Below are positions 45,218 through 54,669 of a stretch of 64,000 nt of DNA, in pieces (position 1 is the first letter of the stretch; every line of letters starts with the position of its first letter). The notes below the pieces were generated by a model. It was not told the DNA's origin and did not search any database. It saw nothing but the letters and a program-made list of their open reading frames with translations. Source of the stretch: JBJTUH01 sp044346175 (GTDB taxonomy: Bacteria > Cyanobacteriota > Vampirovibrionia > Vampirovibrionales > JAJTHC01). The stretch covers positions 1 to 64,000 of the forward strand of contig JBIIZQ010000005.1 of the NCBI GenBank assembly GCA_044346175.1, given 5' to 3'. Made by a program: the position numbers and the translations under genes.

Positions 45218-46306
45218 TTAGGAAGATACGAGGCTGGCATCTTGAGCAACAGCAAGTGCCGCCGTAACGTAGGCCTCTAATTTCGGTAACACGTTTGCCA
45301 TGACTTCAGCACGAGTCCCTTTTACGCTACAACCAGCTGCCATGGTGTGTCCACCACCTTGGTAGTAATGTTCTGCAAAGTGTGAAACATCGATGCGTGG
45401 TGTGAGGCTTCTAAAGCTTATTTTGGTAAGGTTAGGCGTATTCTCTTTAAAAAAGGCACACGCTTGCACCCCTTTTAATTGACGAAGCACATCAATCCCA
45501 CCTTCAGTATGTTCTTCACACGCATTTAAACTTTCTAAATCTTCGGGTGAAACCCAGCTATGGGCAATCGCCCCTTGGCATATCAATTCAGTACGCTCAA
45601 TGACCCGCCCCATGAGTTTAAGTTGGCACAAAGGGGTTTCTTCGTAAATATCACGATACAATAAATGCCCCTCGGCACCCGCTTCGGTTAAACGCTTTGC
45701 TAATTCAAACACCTCAGGGGTACTATTGGGGTATTTAAAATTGCCTGTGTCGGTCATTAAGGCGGCGTAAAGATTCACTGCAATTTCTCGAGTAAAGGGT
45801 ACCTTCATGGCATCAATTAAATGTGCCACGACCTGCCCAGTGGCACTGAGTTCAACATCTACCAGATTCAGCGTTCCAAAACGCTCGTTACTTACATGAT
45901 GGTCTAAGTTGACTCGAATAGGTGCTTTGTCAAAAATCTGTCCATTAAACCCTAAACGTGCTTTGGAGCCACAATCAAAGCTTAAGCTCATGTCATAAGT
46001 ATTCAAGTAGTGTGATTGATGCAACTCAGATTGCAATACGACATCAATCCCAGGTAGTCTGTGGTATATATCGGGCTTTTTGCCTTCCATTGCCACATGC
46101 AATACCTCAATATGAGGGTAATGCGTGATTAACGCACTTCTTAATGCCAGCATAGACCCCAGCGTATCCCCATCAGGATTGACATGCACCGTCATGAATA
46201 CTGTACGTGCCTTTCCAAGCAAGTCAGCCACCTGCTGATAATCTGCCAAAGTAGGTGTAGGGTGCAAGGAATGGGAAGATGAATGGGAGTGGGGGTGCGT
46301 TATCAT
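45218..46306 (-). CDS. nrnA: DHH/DHHA1 phosphoesterase, NrnA-like
   Basis: NrnA-type enzymes degrade short oligoribonucleotides (nanoRNA), dephosphorylate pAp and, in several species, hydrolyse pApA or c-di-AMP. Motifs: VHVNPDGDTLGSML (DxD), DCGSKARLG, VNLDHHVSNERFG (DHH), MTDTGNFKYPN, and the DHHA1 end GGGHTMAAGCSVKG. The start at ATG 46306 gives 362 residues with a His/Ser-rich leader; the frame extends up to 46438 without support. Downstream of flhA. With cdaA and the KimA-like permease nearby, a role in c-di-AMP turnover is plausible but unproven. Confidence 0.9.
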   Translation of the reverse strand: MITHPHSHSSSHSLHPTPTLADYQQVADLLGKARTVFMTVHVNPDGDTLGSMLALRSALITHYPHIEVLHVAMEGKKPDIYHRLPGIDVVLQSELHQSHYLNTYDMSLSFDCGSKARLGFNGQIFDKAPIRVNLDHHVSNERFGTLNLVDVELSATGQVVAHLIDAMKVPFTREIAVNLYAALMTDTGNFKYPNSTPEVFELAKRLTEAGAEGHLLYRDIYEETPLCQLKLMGRVIERTELICQGAIAHSWVSPEDLESLNACEEHTEGGIDVLRQLKGVQACAFFKENTPNLTKISFRSLTPRIDVSHFAEHYYQGGGHTMAAGCSVKGTRAEVMANVLPKLEAYVTAALAVAQDASLVSS

Positions 46307-46580
46307 GCGAGTGAGTGAGAGAGAAGGATGCGAGCGTAAAAGAACATTCGCACAGTGTGACAAAAAAGAATGGACCCTAATGGTTAAGCCTATACACGAA
46401 TAAAAACAGGGTGCCAAGATAAAGTGTGAGTTCGACACTATATAATATCAATATAGTATCAAGCCATGCCCTCAAACCACACTTTGTGAATATTTTGTAT
46501 CATAAAGCATTCACAGGCTTTAGTGTACTGTAAACATAGCCTAGAATATAGCCTTTTACAGGAGGAGTGTTAGGACTTAA

Positions 46581-48671
46581 TCACTCAATACTACCTACGG
46601 CATTGACCTGAATATCTGGAATTAACTCCGAGTAAGACAGCACGGAAATCATGGGTAAGTGGCGGTCAAGGAGCTGATAGAGAGGAAGTCGAATGCGAGG
46701 GGAACACAGAATGACAGGAACACGGTCATACTGCTGTTGCACGGCTTGAAGCGTTTGGGCAGTGACTTCAACCAGTTGTTGGACTTGTGCTGGATTAAGT
46801 AAAAACATGGTACCTAGTTCAGTACGCTGACAGGAATCATCCAGTGTGCGTTCCCAATCGTTGGAGAGTGTAATGGCGGTAATACTCTTGTTTTGGTCTG
46901 CTTGCATGACACAAATTTGTCGTCCCAAAGCCGAGCGGATGCGTTCGGAGAGGACATCAGGTTCTTTGCTGAAACGTGCATAGTCGCTCAGACGCTCAAA
47001 GATAAACTGCACATCCTTGATAGAGACCCGCTCACGGATAAGATTGACAAAGATTTTACGTAAATCGTTGGGTGTAAGCATTTGAGGTACAAGCTCTTGG
47101 ACGAGAGAAGCGTCATGCTGGCGTACAAGCTCCATCAGCTTGAGTACATCCATTTTGGTCATGACTTCATCGACGTACTTAATGGTGATTTCCTGCAAGT
47201 GGGTAATCACAACATCGGTGGCTTCCACAGCGTGGGCTTGAATTTCAGGCGGAATCTGTTCAGGTTCCAGCCAAAAAGCAGGGGCATTAAATGAGGGGTC
47301 AATGTCTTGAACCACGTCTGCTGGAGGCTCCTGTCCCGTAGACTGGTAAATAGGTGCCAGAATCATATAACGCCCAGGATACACATTCCCAGAACCTACA
47401 GGGTTTCCTCGAATTGAAATAAGATATTCAAACTGTCCTATGGACATACTATCCAAAATACGCACATTGGGCAGAATAAAACCAAGTTCATCCGTAAGGC
47501 GGTTACGTAGCCCCGCAATTTTACCTAAAAGTTGGCCATTCTGTTCGGGGTCAGCGATTTGGAGCAAGTTCATACCCACTTGAACACTCACAGGGTCAAC
47601 ACCAAGCTTTTGATACATACGGTTGGGGTCAACCATTTGGTTCATTTCTTCTTTTACGCCCTCCAGTTGTGCCATTTGTTCGGTCATGTCTTTATTCAGA
47701 AACACACTAACCCCAAGCACAATAAGCCCTATTGCCAAAGGGAGGAAAACATACCAAGGTAATCCTGTAATGGGTGCACTGAGTGCAATAAGAAGCATGA
47801 ACAAGCCTGAGAAAATCAAGCTAAAGGGTTTTAATTGAAGGGTTTGTAAAAGGTCTTTTGCCAAACTATCTGTTTGGGCGGTGGAACGTGTCATGGTAAT
47901 ACCAGCGGACACCGACATCATTAAGGCAGATACTTGTTGGGTTAAACCATCCCCGATGGTCAAAATGGAGTATTTATTGATAGCCTCTTCAAAGGGCATT
48001 TGCTTAATGGCAATCCCAATGGCTAATCCTCCAATTAAGTTAATCAGGGTAATAAGAATCCCAGCAATGGCATCCCCTTTTACGAACTTCATGGCACCAT
48101 CCATGGCACCATAAAGGGCGGATTCTCGTTGTAATTCTTCACGACGACGCTGGGCTTCATCAGGACTGATGAGACCTGCGTTAAAGTCGCCGTCAATCAC
48201 CATCTGTTTTCCAGGCATAGCGTCCAATGCAAAACGAGCCCCGACTTCTGCCACACGCTCTGACCCTTTTGTGATGACCATGAAGTTAACAATAATGATG
48301 ATGATGAAAATAATCATCCCCACCAATAAATCGCCCCCTGTGACAAACTTCCCGAAGGCGATAATCATTTCTCCTGCTTCCCCGTGGGCAAGAATGGCTC
48401 GGGTGGTTGCAATCCCAAGGGCAAGACGAATCATTGTACCCACCAAAATGACAGAAGGGAAAGTCGCCATTTCAACTGGGTTTTTGACGAAAAGCGACAT
48501 CATCAATAAGAGAATCCCAAGGGCGATGTTGATACAAATAACCACGTCAATCAGCCACTCGGGTAACGGCATGAGGATGATAAGAATCAAGCCCAAAATA
48601 CCGAAAACCAGTGCAAATTCACTGGGTTGCGGGAGGGTAAACCCCATGGGATTATCAGAAGCCATCATCAT
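46581..48671 (-). CDS. flhA: Flagellar export protein FlhA
   Basis: Integral-membrane component of the flagellar type III export gate. 696 residues. Eight N-terminal membrane helices are followed by the FHIPEP signature region (SERVAEVGARFALDAMPGKQMVIDGD), then a large cytoplasmic domain binding export substrates. The end (PRIRLPLYQLLDRHLPMISVLSYSELIPD) is typical. It starts with tandem ATGATG codons and no clear ribosome-binding site. It lies 95 bases downstream of fliH, so the two are likely co-transcribed. Length is as usual for FlhA. Confidence 0.98.
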   Translation of the reverse strand: MMMASDNPMGFTLPQPSEFALVFGILGLILIILMPLPEWLIDVVICINIALGILLLMMSLFVKNPVEMATFPSVILVGTMIRLALGIATTRAILAHGEAGEMIIAFGKFVTGGDLLVGMIIFIIIIIVNFMVITKGSERVAEVGARFALDAMPGKQMVIDGDFNAGLISPDEAQRRREELQRESALYGAMDGAMKFVKGDAIAGILITLINLIGGLAIGIAIKQMPFEEAINKYSILTIGDGLTQQVSALMMSVSAGITMTRSTAQTDSLAKDLLQTLQLKPFSLIFSGLFMLLIALSAPITGLPWYVFLPLAIGLIVLGVSVFLNKDMTEQMAQLEGVKEEMNQMVDPNRMYQKLGVDPVSVQVGMNLLQIADPEQNGQLLGKIAGLRNRLTDELGFILPNVRILDSMSIGQFEYLISIRGNPVGSGNVYPGRYMILAPIYQSTGQEPPADVVQDIDPSFNAPAFWLEPEQIPPEIQAHAVEATDVVITHLQEITIKYVDEVMTKMDVLKLMELVRQHDASLVQELVPQMLTPNDLRKIFVNLIRERVSIKDVQFIFERLSDYARFSKEPDVLSERIRSALGRQICVMQADQNKSITAITLSNDWERTLDDSCQRTELGTMFLLNPAQVQQLVEVTAQTLQAVQQQYDRVPVILCSPRIRLPLYQLLDRHLPMISVLSYSELIPDIQVNAVGSIE

Positions 48672-48766
48672 GTTTCAGTAGTTTCTAGGACATAAGTCTC
48701 AAAAAGTATCAAGGGTATGTAAAAAGATAAACGTTCGTCTCAACCTAATGAATGCTCACGCTCACT

Positions 48767-49747
48767 TTAGGAGGGGTTATCAGAAGCTTGGATAGGTGCA
48801 CCAACCACCGTCTGATTTAAGCCCAACAAACTCTTTAGCGATTCTAACTGAGTACTAAACCTAGCATCAAGCATACCATTTTTTGTTTCTATCATACAGC
48901 TACCCAATTCAACATTAAGGTTTTCCTCTACGCTAATTTTACCTTCTAAACGAAATGGATTCGGGTGTTCCGCAAGCCATTGCTCAACCACGACGATATT
49001 TTCAGGATGGACATGCACAATAAGCTGCTTGGCGTTACGGTCACTTTGACGAAGGCTGTCTTTTAACAAATGTAAAACAAGCTCCGGGTCGCAGGTTGCT
49101 TCAGTTTTAATAATTTTTTCTACTAACTGGTAAACCAATGGTAAGAGTTCGTCTTTGACGGACTCAAAAGCTTTTTCTTTGGCAGACAAAATACTCTCAA
49201 TACCATCATGTAGGGTCAAAAGCTGCTCCTCTAAGCGTCGTTCGGCTTCTTCATACCCTTGTTTAAGCCCCGCTTCGTAACCATCTTGATACCCTTGTTG
49301 ACTCGCTTCCTGATAAGCGGACTCTCTAAGCACTTGCAGGTCTTCTTGAAGTGTATCGGCAAGAGGCAAAGCACGAGGCGATTGAGGACTATCTTCTGCT
49401 AAACCGTACTCGGTATGCACTGCGACTGTATGGTTTGAAAGTGTCTCATGAGTTTCATGAGGCAAACTATCGGCACTAAAAATGTCAGAAATAGGGGGTG
49501 TTTGAAAGGAGGCTGTTTCCTCTATGATAGATGCCGCATGAGGATACTCAGCTGTAGGATGAAACCCTTGGGTAGGCATTGACGCAGAGGGCATGGGATA
49601 CTGTGCATAGAGTGGTTGGGTGCCTAAGGTTTCTTCTTCATCGAGGTAAGAGGGTGCTTGTAAAGCAGCATCTATAACCCCTCCCCCTAGAGGAGGCGTG
49701 CTACTGTGCATGAGCTGGGCAAGTTGTTCTTTTGTTAATTTAGCCAT
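48767..49747 (-). CDS. fliH: Flagellar assembly protein FliH
   Basis: FliH regulates the flagellar export ATPase FliI. 326 residues: a variable Pro/Ser/Thr-rich N-terminal half, then the coiled-coil segment with the typical GxxxG-like pattern (EASQQGYQDGYEAGLKQGYE). The C-terminal domain (VKDELLPLVYQLVEKIIKTE, HPENIVVVEQWL, LNVELGSCMIETKNGMLDAR) matches FliH/YscL. FliI is not adjacent, so the flagellar operon is split. The N-terminal half is longer than in E. coli FliH (235 residues). Confidence 0.9.
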   Translation of the reverse strand: MAKLTKEQLAQLMHSSTPPLGGGVIDAALQAPSYLDEEETLGTQPLYAQYPMPSASMPTQGFHPTAEYPHAASIIEETASFQTPPISDIFSADSLPHETHETLSNHTVAVHTEYGLAEDSPQSPRALPLADTLQEDLQVLRESAYQEASQQGYQDGYEAGLKQGYEEAERRLEEQLLTLHDGIESILSAKEKAFESVKDELLPLVYQLVEKIIKTEATCDPELVLHLLKDSLRQSDRNAKQLIVHVHPENIVVVEQWLAEHPNPFRLEGKISVEENLNVELGSCMIETKNGMLDARFSTQLESLKSLLGLNQTVVGAPIQASDNPS

Positions 49748-49892
49748 GGGTATCTATGCACCAAGTTTAACACCATACATGTATGAGAAGCCTACTTTTT
49801 ACTGTACCACAATGAAGCTCCTTCAAATGCCCTATATTGAAACCACCTCCACTGAATAGAGGACTAACCCTCAAGAACGCTAGCTCAAACAC

Positions 49893-49927
49893 AAAAGAGG
49901 TCTTTCCTTAAGGGAAAGACCTCTTTT
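49893..49927 (-). terminator. Strong bidirectional terminator of the respiratory operon
   Basis: AAAAGAGGTCTTTCC and GGAAAGACCTCTTTT form a perfect 15-base stem with a five-base loop; the A/T flanks make it usable from both strands. It lies 56 bases past the last gene of the operon. Confidence 0.9.
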
Positions 49928-49982
49928 AACACGTAAAAGGAAATGACAGAACCAGTAACACGATTCAGCCTAGCATACCTCG

Positions 49983-51335
49983 TTAAACTTGAGGTGGTGC
50001 CATGGTGGTATTGGCTGACTGTGCTGTTTCTGGGTGCTTAATACTGTAAAGGTATTTAGATAGGGCTTCAAGCTCACTCTTTTTACCAATCACAGGAGGC
50101 ATAATCGTGGTGTAAGGATTTTGCTTGGGGTCAAGGTTTTGCATGGTTTGCAGTAAAGCCAGAATGGCTTTTTCATCGCGCTCACCCAAGAGTTGCTTCA
50201 TACTACGATACCCATCCACTGTATGACAGCTTGCACACTGATTACGGAACATATTCTGCCCTAACTCAGCGGGGTTTTGTGTTGCCCATTTGAAAGAGGC
50301 AACATACCCTTTTTCAATGAGTTTAGGTACTTCCGACTTTAATACACCGTTGGAATACATATAGTTGTAAACCACATAAGGTTTACGCAACATTTCTCGA
50401 GACCACTCTGTGGTACTTGTAACCAGCAACCCACATACCAAAAAGAGGAAGGAAGCCACTGTGGTAAAGCCTCGTGCGTTGAGATAAGGGCCCACAAGTA
50501 CAAATCCCATAACCGTTGCTGCCGCAACGACAGCCATATAGATAGCACGGGTTAAAACTGAGAAGTTTCCAGCCGCAGCCGTTTGAAAACCGTGTGTTGC
50601 GTTTTGAAGCACATCAGGAGGAAGGCTCAAGAAGTACCAAGCTAACCCGATAGGCGCCGTGATGGCGGCAGGGATAAACCACTTGGACGCATAACGCATC
50701 ATTTTCGCACGGAATTCGGGGTCTTTGAGCTGAGACGTTGTTAAGAAAGCGTACATACCCGCCATGGCAAAGGTCATACCCACACGAATGACGATAGCAG
50801 GTCCATACCCTTCATTAAGCCAACCATCAAACCAGTAGTGTGAAGTGGCCCACTTACCAGGGGTTAACATGAAAGTTAAAATCCCGTTAATGGTAAAGAG
50901 TGTGAGGTAGGAAATAATCGCATACCAAATGGCAACCGTTACGTGTTGCTTGCGAGGCATGTGGTTCCAAGTGTAGTGATACACCGCAAAGGTCGCAATT
51001 TCGGTTAAGAAGAACAAGTACTCAATCGCCCAAGCGAGGGAGAAGTTCTGAATCAGCGTTGCAGTACCATTGGGGCTTGCTAAACTGATAGACCACCAAA
51101 TGCCCACCCCTGTTACAGCACCAAAAACGGTGGTAACAAGTAAGAAGAACAAGGAGTGCTTCTTAAGGAAGTCGTACATTTTTTCATCGTTGTTTTTGTA
51201 AGCGAGCCACTCTGTTAAAGCAAAGAAGGCACCGCCACCCACTGCAAAGTGTGAGACAAACACGTGAAGAATAGAAATAATCCCAATAATCCATGTACCG
51301 CCCAACGTCGGCACGTCCCATAAAGGATAGTTCAC
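49983..51335 (-). CDS. bd-like (CydA-related) membrane subunit fused to a c-type cytochrome
   Basis: About 450 residues from GTG 51335, chosen because it follows GGGGGT at good spacing and overlaps the cytochrome b stop (GTGA); a TTG at 51350 is an alternative. Eight or nine membrane helices resemble the N-terminal half of cytochrome bd oxidase subunit I (HVFVSHFAVGGG, then SLAWAIEYLFFLTEIATFA), with His residues positioned to bind haem. There is no CydA quinol loop. The C-terminus is a cytochrome c domain: CASCH haem site, and the likely Met ligand in TIMPPVIG. It probably receives electrons from the bc part of the same operon. Confidence 0.8.
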   Translation of the reverse strand: MNYPLWDVPTLGGTWIIGIISILHVFVSHFAVGGGAFFALTEWLAYKNNDEKMYDFLKKHSLFFLLVTTVFGAVTGVGIWWSISLASPNGTATLIQNFSLAWAIEYLFFLTEIATFAVYHYTWNHMPRKQHVTVAIWYAIISYLTLFTINGILTFMLTPGKWATSHYWFDGWLNEGYGPAIVIRVGMTFAMAGMYAFLTTSQLKDPEFRAKMMRYASKWFIPAAITAPIGLAWYFLSLPPDVLQNATHGFQTAAAGNFSVLTRAIYMAVVAAATVMGFVLVGPYLNARGFTTVASFLFLVCGLLVTSTTEWSREMLRKPYVVYNYMYSNGVLKSEVPKLIEKGYVASFKWATQNPAELGQNMFRNQCASCHTVDGYRSMKQLLGERDEKAILALLQTMQNLDPKQNPYTTIMPPVIGKKSELEALSKYLYSIKHPETAQSANTTMAPPQV

Positions 51336-52423
51336 GATAAGTACCCCCAAATTGTGAATACAATCATACCAACCAACACAGCGACACCATAGGCAGTCAT
51401 GATGGCAGAACGGGTTTTACATTGACCATTATCAATGAAGGGTGCAAGACCAAGTCCACCAGCAATCGCACCAAAAAACATCATGCCCACTTGTTCCCCT
51501 TCAATGAATCCAATCATAGGAGGTAACAACTTTAGGAACTGGAACATCGACAAGAAGTACCACTCGGGCTTAATCCCTTTAGGGGCAGCTGCAAAGGGGT
51601 CTGCTTCAGGTCCTAATCCCCAAGGGCTTAAGCACACAATCGCAACAACAAAGTTCACTACAACAAGCCACACCATTAAATCCTTGAGCATAAAGTCAGG
51701 GAAAAACTTCTCTTCTTTTTGTTCGGCAGGAGGCAGTGCAACATAAGATTCTGGTTTGGAAATCCCGTGAAGTTGTACCATTAAAAGGTGAAGTCCCATT
51801 AACCCCATCAATGCCAAGGGAAGCAAAATGACGTGAATCACAAAGAAGCGTGAAATCGTAGCTTGTCCCACTTCAGCCCCGCCACGGAGCATACTACCCA
51901 TAATTTCACCTACGAGAGGACTCTTTGAAGTGATATCAAGACCAATCTTTGAGGCAAAGAAGGCGACTTCGTCCCAAGGGAGCAAGTACCCCGTAAATCC
52001 AAAACCCATCAGTAACACCAACATGATAAGCCCTGAAAACCAAGTGAACTCACGAGGGCTACGATAGGCTTTCATGAAGTAAGCACTAAACATGTGGATG
52101 AACGCAAAAAGAATGGCAAGGTTTGCTCCCCAACTGTGCATGGAACGTACCAACCATCCAAAATCAACTTTGGTGTTAATTGCATTGACAGAAGCATGAG
52201 CCGACTCTATCTCAGGGATGTAATGCACCATCAATAAGCCACCAGAAACAAACTGAATGATGATTAACACCATCAAAATACCACCCATGTAGTACCACAC
52301 GGAGTGTTTATGGACAGGGACTGTTTTTTTACCTGCAAGCTTCATAAATTCTGCAATGGGTAAACGGGCATTGACCCAGTTAAATGCTGCCATTTTTAAG
52401 GCATCAGTATCAAGTGCCATCAT
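51332..52423 (-). CDS. Cytochrome b of a bc/b6f-type complex
   Basis: 363 residues joining a cytochrome b6-like N-terminal half and a subunit IV-like C-terminal half in one chain. Haem-ligand His pairs are in VRSMHSWGANLAILFAFIHM (helix B) and RFFVIHVILLP-LMGLHLLM (helix D). GYLLPWDE and the quinol-site PEWYFLSMFQF (PEWY) are conserved. It oxidises quinol at the membrane and passes electrons to the Rieske protein and, through the lower branch, back to quinone. Tandem ATGATG start behind GGAGGCG, five bases after the Rieske stop. Confidence 0.95.
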   Translation of the reverse strand: MMALDTDALKMAAFNWVNARLPIAEFMKLAGKKTVPVHKHSVWYYMGGILMVLIIIQFVSGGLLMVHYIPEIESAHASVNAINTKVDFGWLVRSMHSWGANLAILFAFIHMFSAYFMKAYRSPREFTWFSGLIMLVLLMGFGFTGYLLPWDEVAFFASKIGLDITSKSPLVGEIMGSMLRGGAEVGQATISRFFVIHVILLPLALMGLMGLHLLMVQLHGISKPESYVALPPAEQKEEKFFPDFMLKDLMVWLVVVNFVVAIVCLSPWGLGPEADPFAAAPKGIKPEWYFLSMFQFLKLLPPMIGFIEGEQVGMMFFGAIAGGLGLAPFIDNGQCKTRSAIMTAYGVAVLVGMIVFTIWGYLS

Positions 52424-52428
52424 AGGGG

Positions 52429-52959
52429 TTACGCCTCCTTGCCTGCACGAGGTAACTTAGATACAACAACATCCCCATTGACCACCTCTGCTTTGAAAGC
52501 AACCAGGGGTTGAGGTGGAGGACCTGAAATATTTTTGCCTGAATTGGGGTCATATTTACCACCGTGACAAGCACAGAAAATGACACCCTCAGGTTTATCG
52601 TATTGAACCGTACATCCTAAGTGGGAGCATATGGCACTAAAGGCATGGAACGTACCAGCATCATCACGGATAATGACACCAGGTTTTTTACCAAACTGGA
52701 AGTTCTTTCCTGTGCCTTTAGGAATGGTATCGACTTTACCAAGGTTAACGCTTGTGACCTCAGGGCCAGCTTCTTCTTCACGAGGTAATAAATACTTGAT
52801 GATAGGGAAAGCCGCAGCACCACCCCAAACAACAGCGACCCCAGCAAGAGCGACGGTTGTAAGAAACTGACGACGTGCCTTTTCGGCAACCCCAGGGCAC
52901 ATTTCACAGGAGGTTGTTGTGTTGACCTCAGGTGCTTCGGGCGTTACATGAGAAACCAT
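52429..52959 (-). CDS. Rieske iron-sulfur protein
   Basis: 176 residues. The 2Fe-2S ligands are in CSHLGC and CACHGG, followed by the Pro-rich GPPPQP loop. The N-terminus has ARRQFLTTVALAG, a twin-arginine-type transmembrane anchor, so the cluster domain faces the periplasm after folded export. It is preceded by an extra Cys pair (CEMC, about residues 18-21) of unknown role. It works with the cytochrome b encoded five bases downstream. Start ATG 52959 behind GAGG. Confidence 0.96.
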   Translation of the reverse strand: MVSHVTPEAPEVNTTTSCEMCPGVAEKARRQFLTTVALAGVAVVWGGAAAFPIIKYLLPREEEAGPEVTSVNLGKVDTIPKGTGKNFQFGKKPGVIIRDDAGTFHAFSAICSHLGCTVQYDKPEGVIFCACHGGKYDPNSGKNISGPPPQPLVAFKAEVVNGDVVVSKLPRAGKEA

Positions 52960-53046
52960 AAAAAGAAAACCTCAAATTGTTTCACTTAAAACAGAACATT
53001 CAAAAAGTAAAAAAGAGGAATGAACCACGATACTACTTGGACTCAT

Positions 53047-54165
53047 TTAAACGGGGTTTGAAGGCTTATCGAATGACTTGATGGTAATTTTGCCAAGCCA
53101 TACAAGATACACAATGGTGCCTACTGCCAGTACCCCAAAGGCAATCAGTAAATCCCACTGAGGGTTTACTGCAGCCTTTTCAGGTGAAAAGAACGAGGAC
53201 ACTGTGTAATCACGTAACAAATGGCGCATCCATGTCATGCTAAAGACCACACCCAAGGCTGTGAACAACCCAGTACGGAACCATGCGAATGACTGACGAG
53301 ACCAAGCCAAAGCCATTGAAATAACAGACACTACACCCAACACGTTGGAGAAGTTAAAGAGATGTGTTCCCATTTTATCGCCACCCAAAAAGTTTTGGCG
53401 AATTGGTTCAGGAAGGGCAAATAAGAACCAAAACCCAACCACGATTTGTAAAAGGGTTACGCCCAAGTACCAAGCAGAACCTTGACGAATCAACCAGCCT
53501 GCATACTCAGCTTGACGCTTCTCCCAGTAAAGCCCCATGGTGCCAATGCCAAGACCCGTCACGGCAAATGCGGCTAAGGCAAAGTGCAGGTAACGAGACC
53601 ACAGCGTAGGCTCTAACAAGTTTAAGGCTAACCCTGTTTTACCTTCTACAATAAAGTCTTGCCAAGTGTCAGGCTTTAACATAAGGGTCATGTTATTGGT
53701 GAAGAAGAAGCCAATAACTGCAAAAATAGCAAACACACCCATCAACACATAAGGCACCCAAGCACCCAAGGCTTTTTCTTTAAACTTCGCAATATAGGTA
53801 GCGTAGTAAGCCACCAGTAGCATGGGGATGATGGCAATCCAAGGGACACCCATCAAAATAGAAGAGGTGTAGTACAAAGGACCATACACCAATTGCAAAA
53901 AGAGCAGGGGAACAATCCCTTGAGTAATCGCCAAAGAAATCGCAAAGGGTAATGAAAATACCATGCTATGTCCTAAACGACTGGCATGAGCATTCTCTTG
54001 GTGTTTCCCAGCAAGCAGGTATAAGGCGGATACTAAAGCACCACCAAGTGCAAGGTTCATAGGTACCACGTGGGTAAAAAATCCTACAACCAGTAAGGTT
54101 TTTAACAGACCCACAGGGGCTGGAAATGGAATAGGTTGCAGGTCAGGAAGAATCATGTTTGGCAC
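53047..54165 (-). CDS. bd-like multi-pass membrane subunit of the respiratory operon
   Basis: 372 residues, about ten membrane helices, first gene of the operon. VGFFTHVVPMNLALGGAL and SRYLHFALAAFAVTGLG place His residues as in cytochrome bd-type subunit I proteins, and TWMRHLLRDY lies near the C-terminus. It differs from the other bd-like subunit and has no cytochrome c domain. There is no quinol-binding loop, so it is probably an electron-transfer or structural subunit. ATG start at 54165 (a second ATG three codons on). Confidence 0.7.
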   Translation of the reverse strand: MPNMILPDLQPIPFPAPVGLLKTLLVVGFFTHVVPMNLALGGALVSALYLLAGKHQENAHASRLGHSMVFSLPFAISLAITQGIVPLLFLQLVYGPLYYTSSILMGVPWIAIIPMLLVAYYATYIAKFKEKALGAWVPYVLMGVFAIFAVIGFFFTNNMTLMLKPDTWQDFIVEGKTGLALNLLEPTLWSRYLHFALAAFAVTGLGIGTMGLYWEKRQAEYAGWLIRQGSAWYLGVTLLQIVVGFWFLFALPEPIRQNFLGGDKMGTHLFNFSNVLGVVSVISMALAWSRQSFAWFRTGLFTALGVVFSMTWMRHLLRDYTVSSFFSPEKAAVNPQWDLLIAFGVLAVGTIVYLVWLGKITIKSFDKPSNPV

Positions 54166-54669
54166 GATGGCACACTCCTCTTTACGAAAGCAGACATCAA
54201 ACAGGCGGATATCACAAAAACTTGGTTACTCTGTGAATGGGCGTTTCAGATAAGGTCGTTAAAACAACCTCTCATTAAAGAGACACTTCTATCAATAGAC
54301 TACCCTGCAATAAGTGAGGCATCAGTAAAAAAGTAAGCCCCAAAGAGTTTAAGATAAGTTATGCTAGAAGGCACATATAAAAGTAAGATAAAGCATTTAC
54401 CTTACCATTCACCACGTTTATATTTCACCACATTTGTGCCAAAACAACAACCACCCCAAAGACGATTTGATGTGAAGGCTTTATAAAGACACAGGATGCG
54501 AGAGGCTGTATTGGGCTGAAAATAACCAAAAAAAAACAGCGTTTGTGGAAAAAACAACGCTGCAACCAGGGGGAATATAAAATTGTAAAAGCGTGACCCA
54601 AAAGGTCGTATCAAAAGTGTTTGAGAGTAGAGGGAGGTTTTATTTTGAATCAAAGAATGATGGTGGCTT
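54166..54669. other. Intergenic region between hypothetical gene and respiratory operon
   Basis: 504 bases without a supported gene. It holds the minus-strand terminator at 54528-54562 and must contain the operon promoter, which I cannot place with confidence. A 115-codon minus-strand frame over the terminator lacks a start context and is not called. Confidence 0.4.
54528..54562 (-). terminator. Intrinsic terminator of the gene at 54670
   Basis: On the minus strand CAGCGTT/AACGCTG forms a seven-pair stem around a 12-base loop rich in T, followed by nine T (complement of 54528-54536). Confidence 0.8.

Noticed and set aside
46439..46480. Promoter upstream of the nrnA-like gene (TTGATA ... TATAGT)
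   Set aside because: The spacing (14 bases) is too short and the region is generally AT-rich, so no single site stands out.
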